Assembly: GCA_035390885.1 (NCBI GenBank)
Contig: DAOOUW010000006.1
Coordinates: forward strand, 1-64,000
Length of the DNA stretch: 64,000 nt
DNA from: JAOAFT01 sp035390885
Lineage (GTDB): Bacteria; Bacteroidota; Ignavibacteria; UBA10030
Direction: 5' to 3'
Part shown: piece after piece, positions 1 through 9,117 of the stretch
How the letters are laid out: each line of letters starts with the position of its first letter
How positions within the stretch are numbered: the stretch's first letter is position 1
Made by a program: the position numbers and the translations under genes
Notes under the pieces: model-generated
Told to the model about the DNA's origin: nothing
Database searches by the model: none
What the model saw: the letters and a program-made list of their open reading frames with translations, nothing else

Positions 1-116
1 ATATTAACGATGAAAGTAATATTGCAAGACAAATTACGATTAAAGGAGTTACATCGCAAAAATATTATGGTTTGACCGCAAACCTTGGATTGCGATATAT
101 GTTTTCGCTTGATTAA
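1..116 (+). CDS. C-terminal end of a probable outer-membrane beta-barrel protein (partial)
   Basis: Only the last 37 codons are in the window, read in the frame that starts at base 3 and stops at TAA 114-116. The tail alternates polar and hydrophobic residues (YYGLTANLGLRYMFSLD) and carries an aromatic residue near the C-terminus, as in the final strand of outer-membrane barrels. It lies just upstream of a secreted carbohydrate-active gene cluster, so a porin or TonB-dependent receptor for sugar uptake is plausible, but the family cannot be decided from this fragment. Confidence 0.55.
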   Translation, partial: INDESNIARQITIKGVTSQKYYGLTANLGLRYMFSLD

Positions 117-172
117 ATAAGAATATAGTAATTCATAAATCTAATTAATATTTAATTATAAGGAGCATTCTT

Positions 173-2083
173 ATGAAAAAATTCAGTTTTATTTTTCTAC
201 TTATGTGCATTCCGGGCATAATGATGGCTCAAATGGAAACGGTTGTAGTCCCAAGCGACTATGACTGGGATACAGGTGAAATGCTGGGTGAAGGAAGTTT
301 AAATAATGCTATTCAGGCAAAAATTGATGCAGGGACATTATCATCGACAATTTTTCAACTTCAACCCCGAGGTTATTATATACTTATTGGTACAATTAAT
401 GTCCCAAATGGTGAACAATTGACTATTGTCGCCCCACCTCCGGGTAATACACAAGAAACTGCTCCACCTCAAATTGTATGGACAAGCACTGGAAGTGTAA
501 ATAACCAGTATATCATTGATTGCTATGGTCATTTGACAATGAGGAATTTGTGGATACGTTATGCAAACACCGATGGTTCGCAAGTTGGTTCTACGATTAA
601 TTTTGCCAATATGGGACAAGGAGCAAAGCAGTATGGAGTATTTGAAAATGTAATTTTCGAGTATTCCCCTTGTCCGCAAAATGTATCCAGTGGGGCTGTA
701 ACGATTTCGTGCGAACACTTTAATGGCACTTTTACGAATTGCTACTGGAAAAATTGTATTGATACCCATCTCCGGTACTATGGCAGAGCATTGTCATTCC
801 CCTATCAAACCACAGGTTGGCATGGAGATAGTGTGTCGTTTGAAAATTGCACTTTCGCAAATATAGGCTATGTTCTGATGCAAGAGGGTAGTGAACATAA
901 TGATTACGTAAAATTCAATCACTGTACATTTCTAAACGTAGTAATGTTTCCACTCGAATCCGGTTGGTGGTATAATCTTGCTGTAACAAATTGTTTGTTT
1001 TCAAATTGCTGGATGTTTGGATGGATGCCTTATCAGACCGGAACAGGTTCAACTACTGGGAAATATGAGCCAAATGGTGGAACGCTTCGAATCGATAGCG
1101 TAGCAAACTTTAACTTTGAACCTGCCTGGGCGCAAAGCCTTGTTGCACAAGGAAAAGATCCGGAAAAAGAGAGGAAAATTTTATTCACCAATAGCTCATA
1201 CAGTATGGATCAGTGGTTAGTAAAATGGATGATGTCAGAAAATTATTGGGCAGATTCAGTTTATAAAGCTCGTGCATCAGATGCAATTCCATTGCCCCAT
1301 CCAATGTTAAGTCCACAGACGCTTGTATTCTTTGATTCTGTAGATGCCAATGGTCAGAAGGCGTTCCCTTATATAAATCGTAAGAATCTTTATAATGGAT
1401 TAGATGATGAAATGCTAACCTATCCATGGACTTGGGGTACCAAACGAATTACTCAAGTATCTGGCGCAGTCGAAAATCTTGTTAAGAACGATATATACAA
1501 CCCAATGTTTATAGTTCCGCCTACAGATACAGTGAATTTGAAGGCATATATGGAAAAGAAATGGTGGAATAACCAGGATACAACATATGCTTGGCATCCT
1601 GAGGAAGGCCTTGTAATGAAATGGCCCCTTTCGGAAAACCTTGATTATACAAATAATACTTTACGCACTGCTGGAATGGGAGGGTTTCCTCTTGGCGATT
1701 TGTTCCGGTGGGGAGATACGTATCAACAATGGCTAGCGCAAAAAGATAACGAGGATGCAGAGATTGATCAAATGTTGAATAATCCTGTCAGTGTAGATAA
1801 AATGATTGGTACTTTACCAGAGGAGTATGCATTGTATCAAAATTATCCTAATCCGTTTAACCCGACAACATGTATCCAATATGCAATTCCAAAGCGTGAG
1901 AAGGTGGTTCTTAAAGTCTATTCATTGCTTGGGCAGGAAGTAGCGACGCTTGTGAATGAAGTGCAAGAACCATCTCAGTATAAAGTTACTTTTGACGGAA
2001 AAGGTTTAGCAAGCGGCGTTTATTTCTATCAGTTAAAAGCTGGGAATACTTGTCTAACGAAGAAATTTGTTTTAGTGAAGTAA
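173..2083 (+). CDS. Secreted right-handed parallel beta-helix protein with T9SS sorting domain
   Basis: A 636-residue protein starting at ATG 173 behind an AAGGAG site. Residues 1-19 form a signal peptide ending MMAQ. The middle (about 60-290) has short recurring strands with Asn/Cys ladders (FENVIFEY, FTNCYWKNC, FENCTFANIG, FNHCTFLNV, VTNCLFSNC), typical of pectate-lyase-like right-handed beta-helices. Residues about 555-636 are a type IX secretion C-terminal domain (QNYPNPFNPTT, then LKVYSLLGQEVATLV, ending KKFVLVK). The protein should be exported to the cell surface or medium. Its substrate is unknown; the xylanase neighbours suggest a plant polysaccharide. No catalytic residues of a known polysaccharide lyase could be assigned, so it could instead be a binding or scaffold protein. 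Confidence 0.8.
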   Translation: MKKFSFIFLLMCIPGIMMAQMETVVVPSDYDWDTGEMLGEGSLNNAIQAKIDAGTLSSTIFQLQPRGYYILIGTINVPNGEQLTIVAPPPGNTQETAPPQIVWTSTGSVNNQYIIDCYGHLTMRNLWIRYANTDGSQVGSTINFANMGQGAKQYGVFENVIFEYSPCPQNVSSGAVTISCEHFNGTFTNCYWKNCIDTHLRYYGRALSFPYQTTGWHGDSVSFENCTFANIGYVLMQEGSEHNDYVKFNHCTFLNVVMFPLESGWWYNLAVTNCLFSNCWMFGWMPYQTGTGSTTGKYEPNGGTLRIDSVANFNFEPAWAQSLVAQGKDPEKERKILFTNSSYSMDQWLVKWMMSENYWADSVYKARASDAIPLPHPMLSPQTLVFFDSVDANGQKAFPYINRKNLYNGLDDEMLTYPWTWGTKRITQVSGAVENLVKNDIYNPMFIVPPTDTVNLKAYMEKKWWNNQDTTYAWHPEEGLVMKWPLSENLDYTNNTLRTAGMGGFPLGDLFRWGDTYQQWLAQKDNEDAEIDQMLNNPVSVDKMIGTLPEEYALYQNYPNPFNPTTCIQYAIPKREKVVLKVYSLLGQEVATLVNEVQEPSQYKVTFDGKGLASGVYFYQLKAGNTCLTKKFVLVK

Positions 2084-2095
2084 AAAAACAATATG

Positions 2096-2117
2096 TATAA
2101 TAATAATTATTATTATA
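2096..2117. repeat. 22-nt perfect AT palindrome
   Basis: A fully self-complementary stretch made only of A and T, 12 nt after the stop of the beta-helix gene. It could form a hairpin or cruciform. It lacks a GC stem and so is a poor intrinsic terminator. Confidence 0.5.
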
Positions 2118-2185
2118 GGAAGGGAGGTGGTGTTGGTTCCAGTCAAAGTTTGGGTTGCACGTGAGATGCAATCTATGTTGTGACT

Positions 2186-2223
2186 GCTGAAATTAGCTTA
2201 TGGAACTGGAGCTAATATTCAGC
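2186..2223 (+). other. Hairpin in the leader of the multi-module gene
   Basis: The arms GCTGAAATTAGCT (2186-2198) and AGCTAATATTCAGC (2210-2223) pair over about 12 bp with a small internal loop. It lies 50 nt upstream of the next start codon. It has no T-tract, so it may be an mRNA stabiliser or 5' UTR element rather than a terminator. Confidence 0.4.
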
Positions 2224-2273
2224 GGAGATAAATTCAACATTCATTAATAAACAATTAAAGGAGAGGTAAGTTT

Positions 2274-5163
2274 ATGAAAAAGCTTACATTGAATAGTCTT
2301 GCGATTGTAGTAGTGCTTCTGCTATTAAGCTGGAGCGCAGTACAAGCGCAAGTTGCGATCCCCGTTCAAACGTGGGACTTTGAAACTTCACTAGGCGATT
2401 GGGTATCAGGCACAGGAAATGCATCAATTGAACTGACCACAGAGAAAGCTGTTAGTGGTACTCACTCTGTCAAAATGGTAAAAGGAACAAGCACACTTGA
2501 GATTAACCTTCAAAATGATGTGTTTGAGAATATTCGAGAAGGCGACTCAATAAGTGTAAATATTTGGATTTCTGCAGAAGATGCAGCCAATATAAATGGT
2601 TTCCAAATTTTTTGGCAAACAGGTTCAGGTTGGAGCTGGAATAATATTTGGATAAACGGTTCCTCGATAATTGGAGATAGCTGGAATACTATTAAAGGTG
2701 TGTATCCTGCTATTGCAACGCCAGTACAGAGAATAGGTTTCCAATTGTTAATGAAAACTGGACAAGAAAGCGCTGCTACTACAATATACTTTGATGATAT
2801 TACCATAAGTAGAGTTCAGACTAAAATTGTTGATTGGGCAATCTTTAGGAGAGGACCAGCGCCAGGATGGAAGTTTGTGCCTGGTGATGAAGGAAATGCT
2901 GGAGTAGCGGGCGATGTACCGCCGGCTGGTCCTTGGACAGCGATTCGTGGTGGTTTTCCTGCTTTGACTGCCACACTGGAGAAGGCAGTTGTTGTTACCG
3001 GGACGATGACCTTTGAAGGAGCGGGAATAGAGACGTGGAATGCCTTGCGATATGCATTTACCAACCATACACAAGCAGGAGNNNNNNNNNNNNNNNNNNN
3101 NNNNNNNNNNNNNNNNNNNNNNNNNNNNNNNNNNNNNNNNNNNNNNNNNNNNNNNNNNNNNNNNNNNNNNNNNNNNNNNNNGACTCAATGGTGGTAATGG
3201 TGCAGAGTCAGGTGCACTTCGTGGATTCTATGTAGAGAATGTACAGGTTGATACTGGCGTTGTTACTGTACCTGAGCCTCCTTGGCAGCCATTTTATATA
3301 AGTATAAAGGATTGGGGAATCTTTAGGAGAGGACCAGCGCCAGGATGGAAGTTTGTTCCTGGTGAAATGGATGGAAATGCTGGAGTAGCGGGCGATGTAC
3401 CGCCGGCTGGTCCTTGGACAGCAATTCGTGGTGCATTTCCAGAAGCAGTGCAGTTAAAGACAGGGAAATCGATAAAGATTAGTGGGACGATGACCTTTGA
3501 AGGAGCCGGGATAGAGACGTGGAATGCCTTGCGATATGCATTTACCAACCATACACAAGCAGGAGCTGTGCGGTATGCAGGGACCGATTCAGCGAGGTGG
3601 ATGTATGAGAAATATGCTGGGACGGATTCAGCTCAATGGGTAGATGGAGAAGAAGTAGGGAATGGATATTCGTTCTTCCCACCGAGTGATGGACAGGATA
3701 TTCCGTCCTTTGCTAACGGGAGTGGTAATATAGGAATAGTTCGGAATAGTTCATGGATAAGTACATGGGGTAATAACTTATCGGCAGGAGTGATAACACA
3801 GAAGCCGATGCGAGCGATAGCAGAAGAAGGGACGTATGATTTTGCGATATCGGTTCAATTGAGGTCAGATAATACGAAGGAAGTAAAGTTCTACGTTCAG
3901 AAGCAAGGGACGCCAGTTGCGTATTGGTGGGGAGGAAGCTTCATTGATACGACATCAATACCGGCGACCTTCAATGGAATATGTTTTGGACTCAATGGTG
4001 GTAATGGTGCAGAGTCAGGTGCACTTCGTGGATTCTATGTAGAAAATGTTCAAGTCGATACTGGCGTTGTTACTGTACCAATAGCTCCATGGCAGAAATA
4101 TTATGTAGCGAAATGGGGTGTACTTGGTAATCGCTATGGAGGATGGTCATTTGAAGAAGGCGAATTTGAAGGGAATGCCGGTGTTGTTGGTACAGCTCCA
4201 AACACAAGTATGGTAGTCTTACGTGGTGCACTCGAAGAACCATATATCCCAACTGTTACCCGAGGGCTTCTCATTACAGGTCAAGTTGAATTCACTGGTG
4301 GAGGCTTCAATGCACCGGGTAGTTTCCGGATAGGTTTCCTCTATACTCCTTCGTTAGGAAAGGTCGTAGTCGATAATACGCCTGATAATGGAGACTCTAC
4401 CCATTGGGATGGTGCAGAGAACGGTCATACTGGAATTCTCTTTGTCCCACGAAGCGGAAATAATCAAAACGTAAGTTGGGGCACGGGTGGAAATGGATCG
4501 GTAGGAGCTATCCTCAATGCAGACACTGTATGGTTTGTTACGGATGCTGCAAATAATGCTGCATTAGGTAATTTCTCGCAGTTACCTGCCGGAGCAATTG
4601 CCAATGAAGGTACTTATAATATTGCATTAGCAGTACTTGGAAATTCTGATGGAAACGCTAATGCGACATTTAAGCTTTCAAAAGATGGAAATGAAGCAGC
4701 TTATAAATACGCGGCTTCATTTTCAGTTCCAGCAGCATTGAATAAATTCAATGCTATTTCCTTTGCACTCAGCGAGGGTAATTCTACAACGGCATTAAGG
4801 GTTTTGGATATTGCTATTGATACAACGACTCGTCCAGTTGATGTTGGGGAGCTTGTTGGTGTAGCAAAAGAATTAGTACCGTTAGTTTATAATTTGTATC
4901 AGAATTATCCAAATCCATTCAACCCAACAACCACCATTCGATATGATCTGCCATTTACATCGAATGTAAAAATTACTGTCTACGATATGCTTGGTAGGGA
5001 AGTTGCAAGGATTGTAGATGGTATGCAGTCTGCGAATAGTTATACTATTCAATGGAATGCTTCTCACTTGAGTAGTGGAGTTTACTTCTATCGTATTGAT
5101 GCGAAGAGCGTTGATGGAGCGAAGACCTTCACATCTGTGAAGAAGCTGTTGTTGTTGAAGTAA
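2274..5163 (+). CDS. Secreted multi-module carbohydrate-binding-like protein with T9SS sorting domain, interrupted by an assembly gap
   Basis: Starts at ATG 2274 behind AAGGAGAGG with a signal peptide ending VQAQ (residues 1-26). Residues about 27-182 look like a CBM4/9/CBM11-type beta-sandwich (TWDFETSLGDW near the start, IYFDDITISR at the end). Then come three copies of an uncharacterised module of roughly 250 residues, beginning WxIFRRGPAPGWKFVPG: copy 1 is cut by the N run, copy 2 is intact, and copy 3 (from about 4087) is divergent. A sorting domain ends the protein (NYPNPFNPTT, KKLLLLK). The frames before and after the Ns differ, but if the missing stretch equals that of copy 2 (423 nt) the two halves join into one frame of about 1,070 residues. 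It is therefore most likely one intact gene, not two fragments. No catalytic domain is recognised; a role in binding xylan or cell-surface scaffolding is inference. Confidence 0.75.
2818..4082 (+). repeat. Two near-identical tandem modules
   Basis: The stretch beginning at about 2836 (tttaggagaggaccagc) recurs at about 3322, with long identical runs on both sides of the gap. The end of module 1 (from 3182) matches the end of module 2 (from 3989). A third, divergent copy follows at about 4087-4820. The near-identity explains the assembly break. Confidence 0.85.
3082..3181. other. Scaffold gap (100 N)
   Basis: Exactly 100 Ns, a conventional placeholder length. By alignment of the flanks with the second module (3565 and 3989) the missing sequence should be about 423 nt, which keeps the reading frame. 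Confidence 0.9.
4900..5163 (+). repeat. Sorting-domain cassette shared with the GH10 gene at 6691-6954
   Basis: The last 264 nt of this gene and of the next gene align without gaps (offset 1,791 nt) and are highly similar, including the shared run ACATCGAATGTAAAAATTAC. The other sorting domains in the window are much more divergent. This indicates recent copying of the secretion tag between neighbours. Confidence 0.75.
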
Positions 5164-5196
5164 TATTTTGCGGTTAAAACTTAATTAACCTTTGGT

Positions 5197-5221
5197 GCGG
5201 CTTGCTGAACAAGCGAGCCGC
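5197..5221 (+). other. Hairpin after the multi-module gene
   Basis: GCGGCT (5197-5202) pairs with AGCCGC (5216-5221). A homologous hairpin with altered pairs follows the next gene (about 6981-7006), suggesting a conserved 3' element copied together with the sorting-domain cassette. Confidence 0.45.
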
Positions 5222-5260
5222 ATTAAGGTGTAAGAGATTAAAGGTGAATTGAGAGATTTA

Positions 5261-5297
5261 AAAATCCCGACTTATTGTGTTAAAGTCGGGATTTTTT
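5261..5297 (+). terminator. Intrinsic terminator
   Basis: AAAATCCCGACTT (5261-5273) pairs with AAGTCGGGATTTT (5283-5295) and runs into a T-tract. It should end transcripts of the multi-module gene and argues that the following xylanase has its own promoter. Confidence 0.85.
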
Positions 5298-5364
5298 GTC
5301 ATTGAATCATTTACAATTTTCTACGGTTGATATAATATTTTTAAGTAAAATGGAAAGAGTATTT

Positions 5365-6954
5365 ATGCGTACTTATTGGCAACTGTTTATTATCCCATTT
5401 ATATGCATTTTCTTGAGCTTTAATACTGTCTTTGCTCAACAACCACTAGCAACAGGAAAAAGTAAATTTCTTGGATGTGGTACAAGCGCTTCAATATACA
5501 GATATCTAAATTCATATTGGAATCAGGTTACACCAGGCAACGAGGGTAAATGGGGATCGGTTGAAATTACTCAAGGAACTTACAATTGGACAAACTTAGA
5601 TAAAATATACAATTATGCAAATAAAAAAGGATTTGTTTACAAACATCACAATCTTATTTGGGGCAGTCAACAGCCGTCGTGGATTACATCGCTTGACTCA
5701 AGCGCACAACGAAGTGCAATTGAAAAATGGGTCGATACTGTTGGAAAGCGATATCCCCAAATGTCTTTTGTTGATGTAGTGAATGAACCGCTCCATGCCC
5801 CCCCAGCATATAAAAATGCTCTAGGTGGAGATGGCTCTACAGGTTGGGACTGGGTTATTACATCTTTTCAGTTGGCACGCAACTCTTTCCCTTCTGAAAC
5901 AAAACTACTTCTCAATGAATACAATGTTCTCCACAGTAATAGTGTAACAACATCATATTTGAATATTATTAATCTTCTTAGAGAGAGAGGGCTAATAGAT
6001 GGTATCGGCATTCAAGGCCATTACTTTGAATTTCGCGGTGAAGTTGGGTCAAGTAATCCCTATGTTTATGATATCAATACAATCAAATACAACTTAAACA
6101 GGTTGATAGAAACCGGACTTCCTGTCTATATTACAGAGTTTGATATCGATGAACCTGTCGATAGTGTACAACTAGAGCAGTATAAAATTTATTTCCCTAT
6201 ATTCTGGAATAATCCGGGCGTCAAAGGAATGACATTGTGGGGATATTATGAATATGATGTTTGGACTTCTCATCCGAATACCTATTTGATCAGGAAAGAT
6301 GATACTGAACGACCAGCGCTTCAATGGCTGCGTAACTTTGTCAAAAGTCCGTTCCCCCCAATACCCGACTCGCCTGTTAACAAATCTGGAATTGAACGGA
6401 ACCCTATTATTGTATGGAATTCAGCGGAGACTGCAAATTCCTATAGACTTCAAATTGCTACTAAAAGTTATTTTCCTTTAACCTCGATAGTATTAGATAC
6501 AACAATCGTAGATACTCTTATTCAAATTTCACCCCTTGCATCCAGTACACAATACTATTGGAGAGTGTGTGGAACGAATGAGTATGGTTCAAGTGATTAT
6601 TCTACGGTATCAAGTTTTGTTACCGGCGATCAAATTGTGTCTGTTGACGGGCAGGGAATTGCGATAGAGCCGAAAGAATTTGTTCTATTACAAAACTTCC
6701 CCAATCCATTCAACCCAACGACAACTATTCGATATGGTCTGCCGGTGACATCGAATGTAAAAATTACTGTCTACGACATGCTTGGTAGAGAAATTGCCAT
6801 GTTAGTAGATGGTATGCAGCACGCGAATAATTACTCTATTCAATGGAACGCTTCGCACCTGAGTAGCGGAGTTTACTTCTATCGCATTGATGCAAAGAGC
6901 GTCGATGGAACGAAGAATTTTACATCAGTTAAGGAGCTGTTGTTGTTGAAGTAA
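5365..6954 (+). CDS. GH10 endo-1,4-beta-xylanase with Fn3-like and T9SS domains
   Basis: Secreted endoxylanase cutting internal beta-1,4-xylosidic bonds. Start 5365 is preferred because GGAAAGAG lies just upstream and a signal peptide (ending VFAQ) follows directly; ATG 5350 or a TTG at 5296 inside the terminator are less likely. In the 529-residue product the GH10 barrel spans about 33-345, with the acid/base Glu141 in DVVNEPLHAPP and the nucleophile Glu258 in YITEFDID. A fibronectin-III-like domain follows (about 345-435), then a sorting domain (about 448-529). The tail is nearly identical in DNA to that of the preceding gene. It belongs to a compact GH10 type shared with the catalytic domain of the 15674-18049 gene (both have NEPLHAPP). 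Confidence 0.93.
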   Translation: MRTYWQLFIIPFICIFLSFNTVFAQQPLATGKSKFLGCGTSASIYRYLNSYWNQVTPGNEGKWGSVEITQGTYNWTNLDKIYNYANKKGFVYKHHNLIWGSQQPSWITSLDSSAQRSAIEKWVDTVGKRYPQMSFVDVVNEPLHAPPAYKNALGGDGSTGWDWVITSFQLARNSFPSETKLLLNEYNVLHSNSVTTSYLNIINLLRERGLIDGIGIQGHYFEFRGEVGSSNPYVYDINTIKYNLNRLIETGLPVYITEFDIDEPVDSVQLEQYKIYFPIFWNNPGVKGMTLWGYYEYDVWTSHPNTYLIRKDDTERPALQWLRNFVKSPFPPIPDSPVNKSGIERNPIIVWNSAETANSYRLQIATKSYFPLTSIVLDTTIVDTLIQISPLASSTQYYWRVCGTNEYGSSDYSTVSSFVTGDQIVSVDGQGIAIEPKEFVLLQNFPNPFNPTTTIRYGLPVTSNVKITVYDMLGREIAMLVDGMQHANNYSIQWNASHLSSGVYFYRIDAKSVDGTKNFTSVKELLLLK

Positions 6955-6980
6955 TGTTCTGAAAATATAGCGAATCTTAG

Positions 6981-7006
6981 TATGGCTTCCTTATTCAGTA
7001 AGCCAC
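6981..7006 (+). other. Hairpin after the GH10 gene
   Basis: TGGCTT (6983-6988) pairs with AAGCCA (7000-7005). It aligns with the hairpin at 5197-5221, including a C-G to T-A compensated pair, but has no T-tract. Confidence 0.4.
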
Positions 7007-7157
7007 ATTGGATGTTTTTAGAGGTGGTCAGGATTATAGGAAAAGTTCTCTAATTTAATACGTCGGAAATTCTATTTTGATGTAAATGTTGGCGTAAATT
7101 TTTATAGTTCCAGTAGAAAATTATTTTGTTGGAAGTCTAATAGTACTAGAAGAAACA

Positions 7158-9092
7158 ATGAGAAGATGCACCTGCATTATTAACTGTAAAAAGTTCATTT
7201 ATCTCCTCTTTACATTTCTTGTAATTCAACTATTGTTGACGACTCAAGTTATAAGTCAGGTAATTTCAATGAGTGGAAAAGTAACTTCTTCGAGAGCTCC
7301 TGTAAAAAGCGCAATGGTTACTGTCATTGATAATACTGATACCACGAGAAGATTTCAATCGCTTACAGATCAAACAGGATACTATCAAATTAGCATTGTT
7401 ACTACCTCGGTTAACTCGGGAACGGTTAGTCTACCAACAAAATTTACAGTGGGGCAAAATTATCCTAATCCGTTTTCTTCATCGACAGTGATTCCTATTG
7501 AAACAATAAAGGAAGCAGAAATTCACATTTCTATTTATGACATTTTGGGGAGGTTAATACGAAAATTTGATATTGATGCGCAACCAATAGGTCAGCATAG
7601 TATAGTTTGGGATGGGAAAAATGGCGCTGGCGTCAAAGTTGCGAATGGGATATATTTTTACAGAGTGGTTGCCAATGGTGAGATGCAGATACGGAAAATG
7701 ATTTTTAATGGAAATGGCGGAGGTAGCGTAGTATTACCGCGAATTAGCCCGTTGAACGCTTCATTCTTGCAAATGAATACTGTTCAAAGCGCTCAAAGTT
7801 CTTCGTTCACCATTCGGATCGAAAATACGAATACAACGATACCTTATATTCTCTCGAAAGAAATTCAAAATGTTTATATAAGTAATGACACGACAATAAA
7901 TTTTATCGTTGATTATCTACCGATGATGGTAATTAATGATGACAGTGTGCGGCAATGTATAAGAGGTTTTGGCGCTGCGAATATCGTTGGTTGGCGTCCT
8001 GATATGACTACCCAGGAAATCAATACAGCATTTGGTACAGGAGATGGGCAACTTGGGTTTACTCTTCTGCGACTTCGTATTTCGCCCAACTCGAATGATT
8101 GGGCAAGTAACGTTGCTACAGCAAAAGCCGCTTATAATATGGGAGCATCCATTATTGCATCGCCATGGACGCCGCCTGCCAGCATGAAAACAAATAGTAA
8201 TATAGTAGGAGGAGAACTCAAGGAAGATTCCTATGCTAGTTATGCAGCTCACTTAAAATCATTTGCCGATTTTATGTCTTCCAACGGCGTACCTATCTTT
8301 GCTGTTTCTATTCAAAACGAACCCGATATTACTGTTACGTACGAATCATGTGACTGGAGCGCTGAGCAGATGATAAAATTTTTGAGGGAAAACGCACAAT
8401 CAATTGGCACAAAAGTTATCGCTCCGGAATCATATCAGTTTCGGAGAGAGCTAAGCGACCCAATTTTAAATGATTCACTCGCTTGTGTTAATTTGGATAT
8501 TGTCGGAGGACATATTTACGGTGGCGGTTTGTCAGCTTATCCTTTAGCGGAAGCAAAAGGGAAAGAAATATGGATGACCGAGCATTTGACGGGGGAAACC
8601 GGTTCTGCAAATGATTGGTCGTTGGCATTTCCAGTTGCAACGGAAATTAACGATGTAATGAAAGCGAGAATGAATGCTTATGTGTGGTGGTACATCGTTC
8701 GATTCTATGGACCGATAAGCGATGGTACGAACAATAGTGGTAACAAGGGCGAGCCAACCAAAAAGGGATATATAATGTCTCAGTTTGCAAGGTTTATTCG
8801 CCCCGGTTATTATATGGTAGATTGCAATGTATACCCTTCTCTTTTCAATAAAGTGAATGGTACGGCATACATAGATCCAACTTCGAATAAGTTAGTTATC
8901 GTTGCAATAAATTCTGACACAACTCAAAAGCAGAGCGTGTTCAGAATCCCGAGCAGTATAAATGTAACATTTGTTCCTTATACAACCTCCGAAGTAAAAA
9001 ATTGTGAACGAGAGGAAGAGTTTACGGTAACAGATGATTCTTTTATGTATACCTTGGACCCAATGAGTATAACTACTTTTATTTCAGAATGA
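7158..9092 (+). CDS. GH30 glucuronoxylanase with N-terminal regulatory-like and internal sorting-like domains
   Basis: A 644-residue secreted enzyme of the GH30 family; the subfamily-8-like pattern suggests cleavage of xylan at glucuronate-substituted xyloses. A signal sequence (1-34) is followed by a carboxypeptidase-regulatory-like Ig fold (about 37-85). Residues 101-186 then form a FlgD/T9SS-type fold (NYPNPFSSSTVIPIE, IYDILGRLIRKFD, NGIYFYRVV) that sits inside the protein instead of at the C-terminus. The catalytic barrel with its side beta-domain occupies about 255-644; Glu388 (VSIQNEPD) is the likely acid/base and Glu475 (IWMTEHLTGE) the nucleophile. The protein ends without any sorting tail, so its export route is unclear. 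The RBS (AGAAGAAA) is weak. Confidence 0.88.
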   Translation: MRRCTCIINCKKFIYLLFTFLVIQLLLTTQVISQVISMSGKVTSSRAPVKSAMVTVIDNTDTTRRFQSLTDQTGYYQISIVTTSVNSGTVSLPTKFTVGQNYPNPFSSSTVIPIETIKEAEIHISIYDILGRLIRKFDIDAQPIGQHSIVWDGKNGAGVKVANGIYFYRVVANGEMQIRKMIFNGNGGGSVVLPRISPLNASFLQMNTVQSAQSSSFTIRIENTNTTIPYILSKEIQNVYISNDTTINFIVDYLPMMVINDDSVRQCIRGFGAANIVGWRPDMTTQEINTAFGTGDGQLGFTLLRLRISPNSNDWASNVATAKAAYNMGASIIASPWTPPASMKTNSNIVGGELKEDSYASYAAHLKSFADFMSSNGVPIFAVSIQNEPDITVTYESCDWSAEQMIKFLRENAQSIGTKVIAPESYQFRRELSDPILNDSLACVNLDIVGGHIYGGGLSAYPLAEAKGKEIWMTEHLTGETGSANDWSLAFPVATEINDVMKARMNAYVWWYIVRFYGPISDGTNNSGNKGEPTKKGYIMSQFARFIRPGYYMVDCNVYPSLFNKVNGTAYIDPTSNKLVIVAINSDTTQKQSVFRIPSSINVTFVPYTTSEVKNCEREEEFTVTDDSFMYTLDPMSITTFISE

Positions 9093-9117
9093 ATATGAAA
9101 CGAATAAGGAGTATTAT

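Noticed and set aside
3040..5163. Second separate gene starting at 3040
   Set aside because: The frame before the Ns is out of register with module 1; the start is an artefact of the gap length.
5296..5364. Upstream TTG start for the GH10 gene
   Set aside because: It lies in the T-tract of the terminator and would put 23 residues ahead of the signal peptide.
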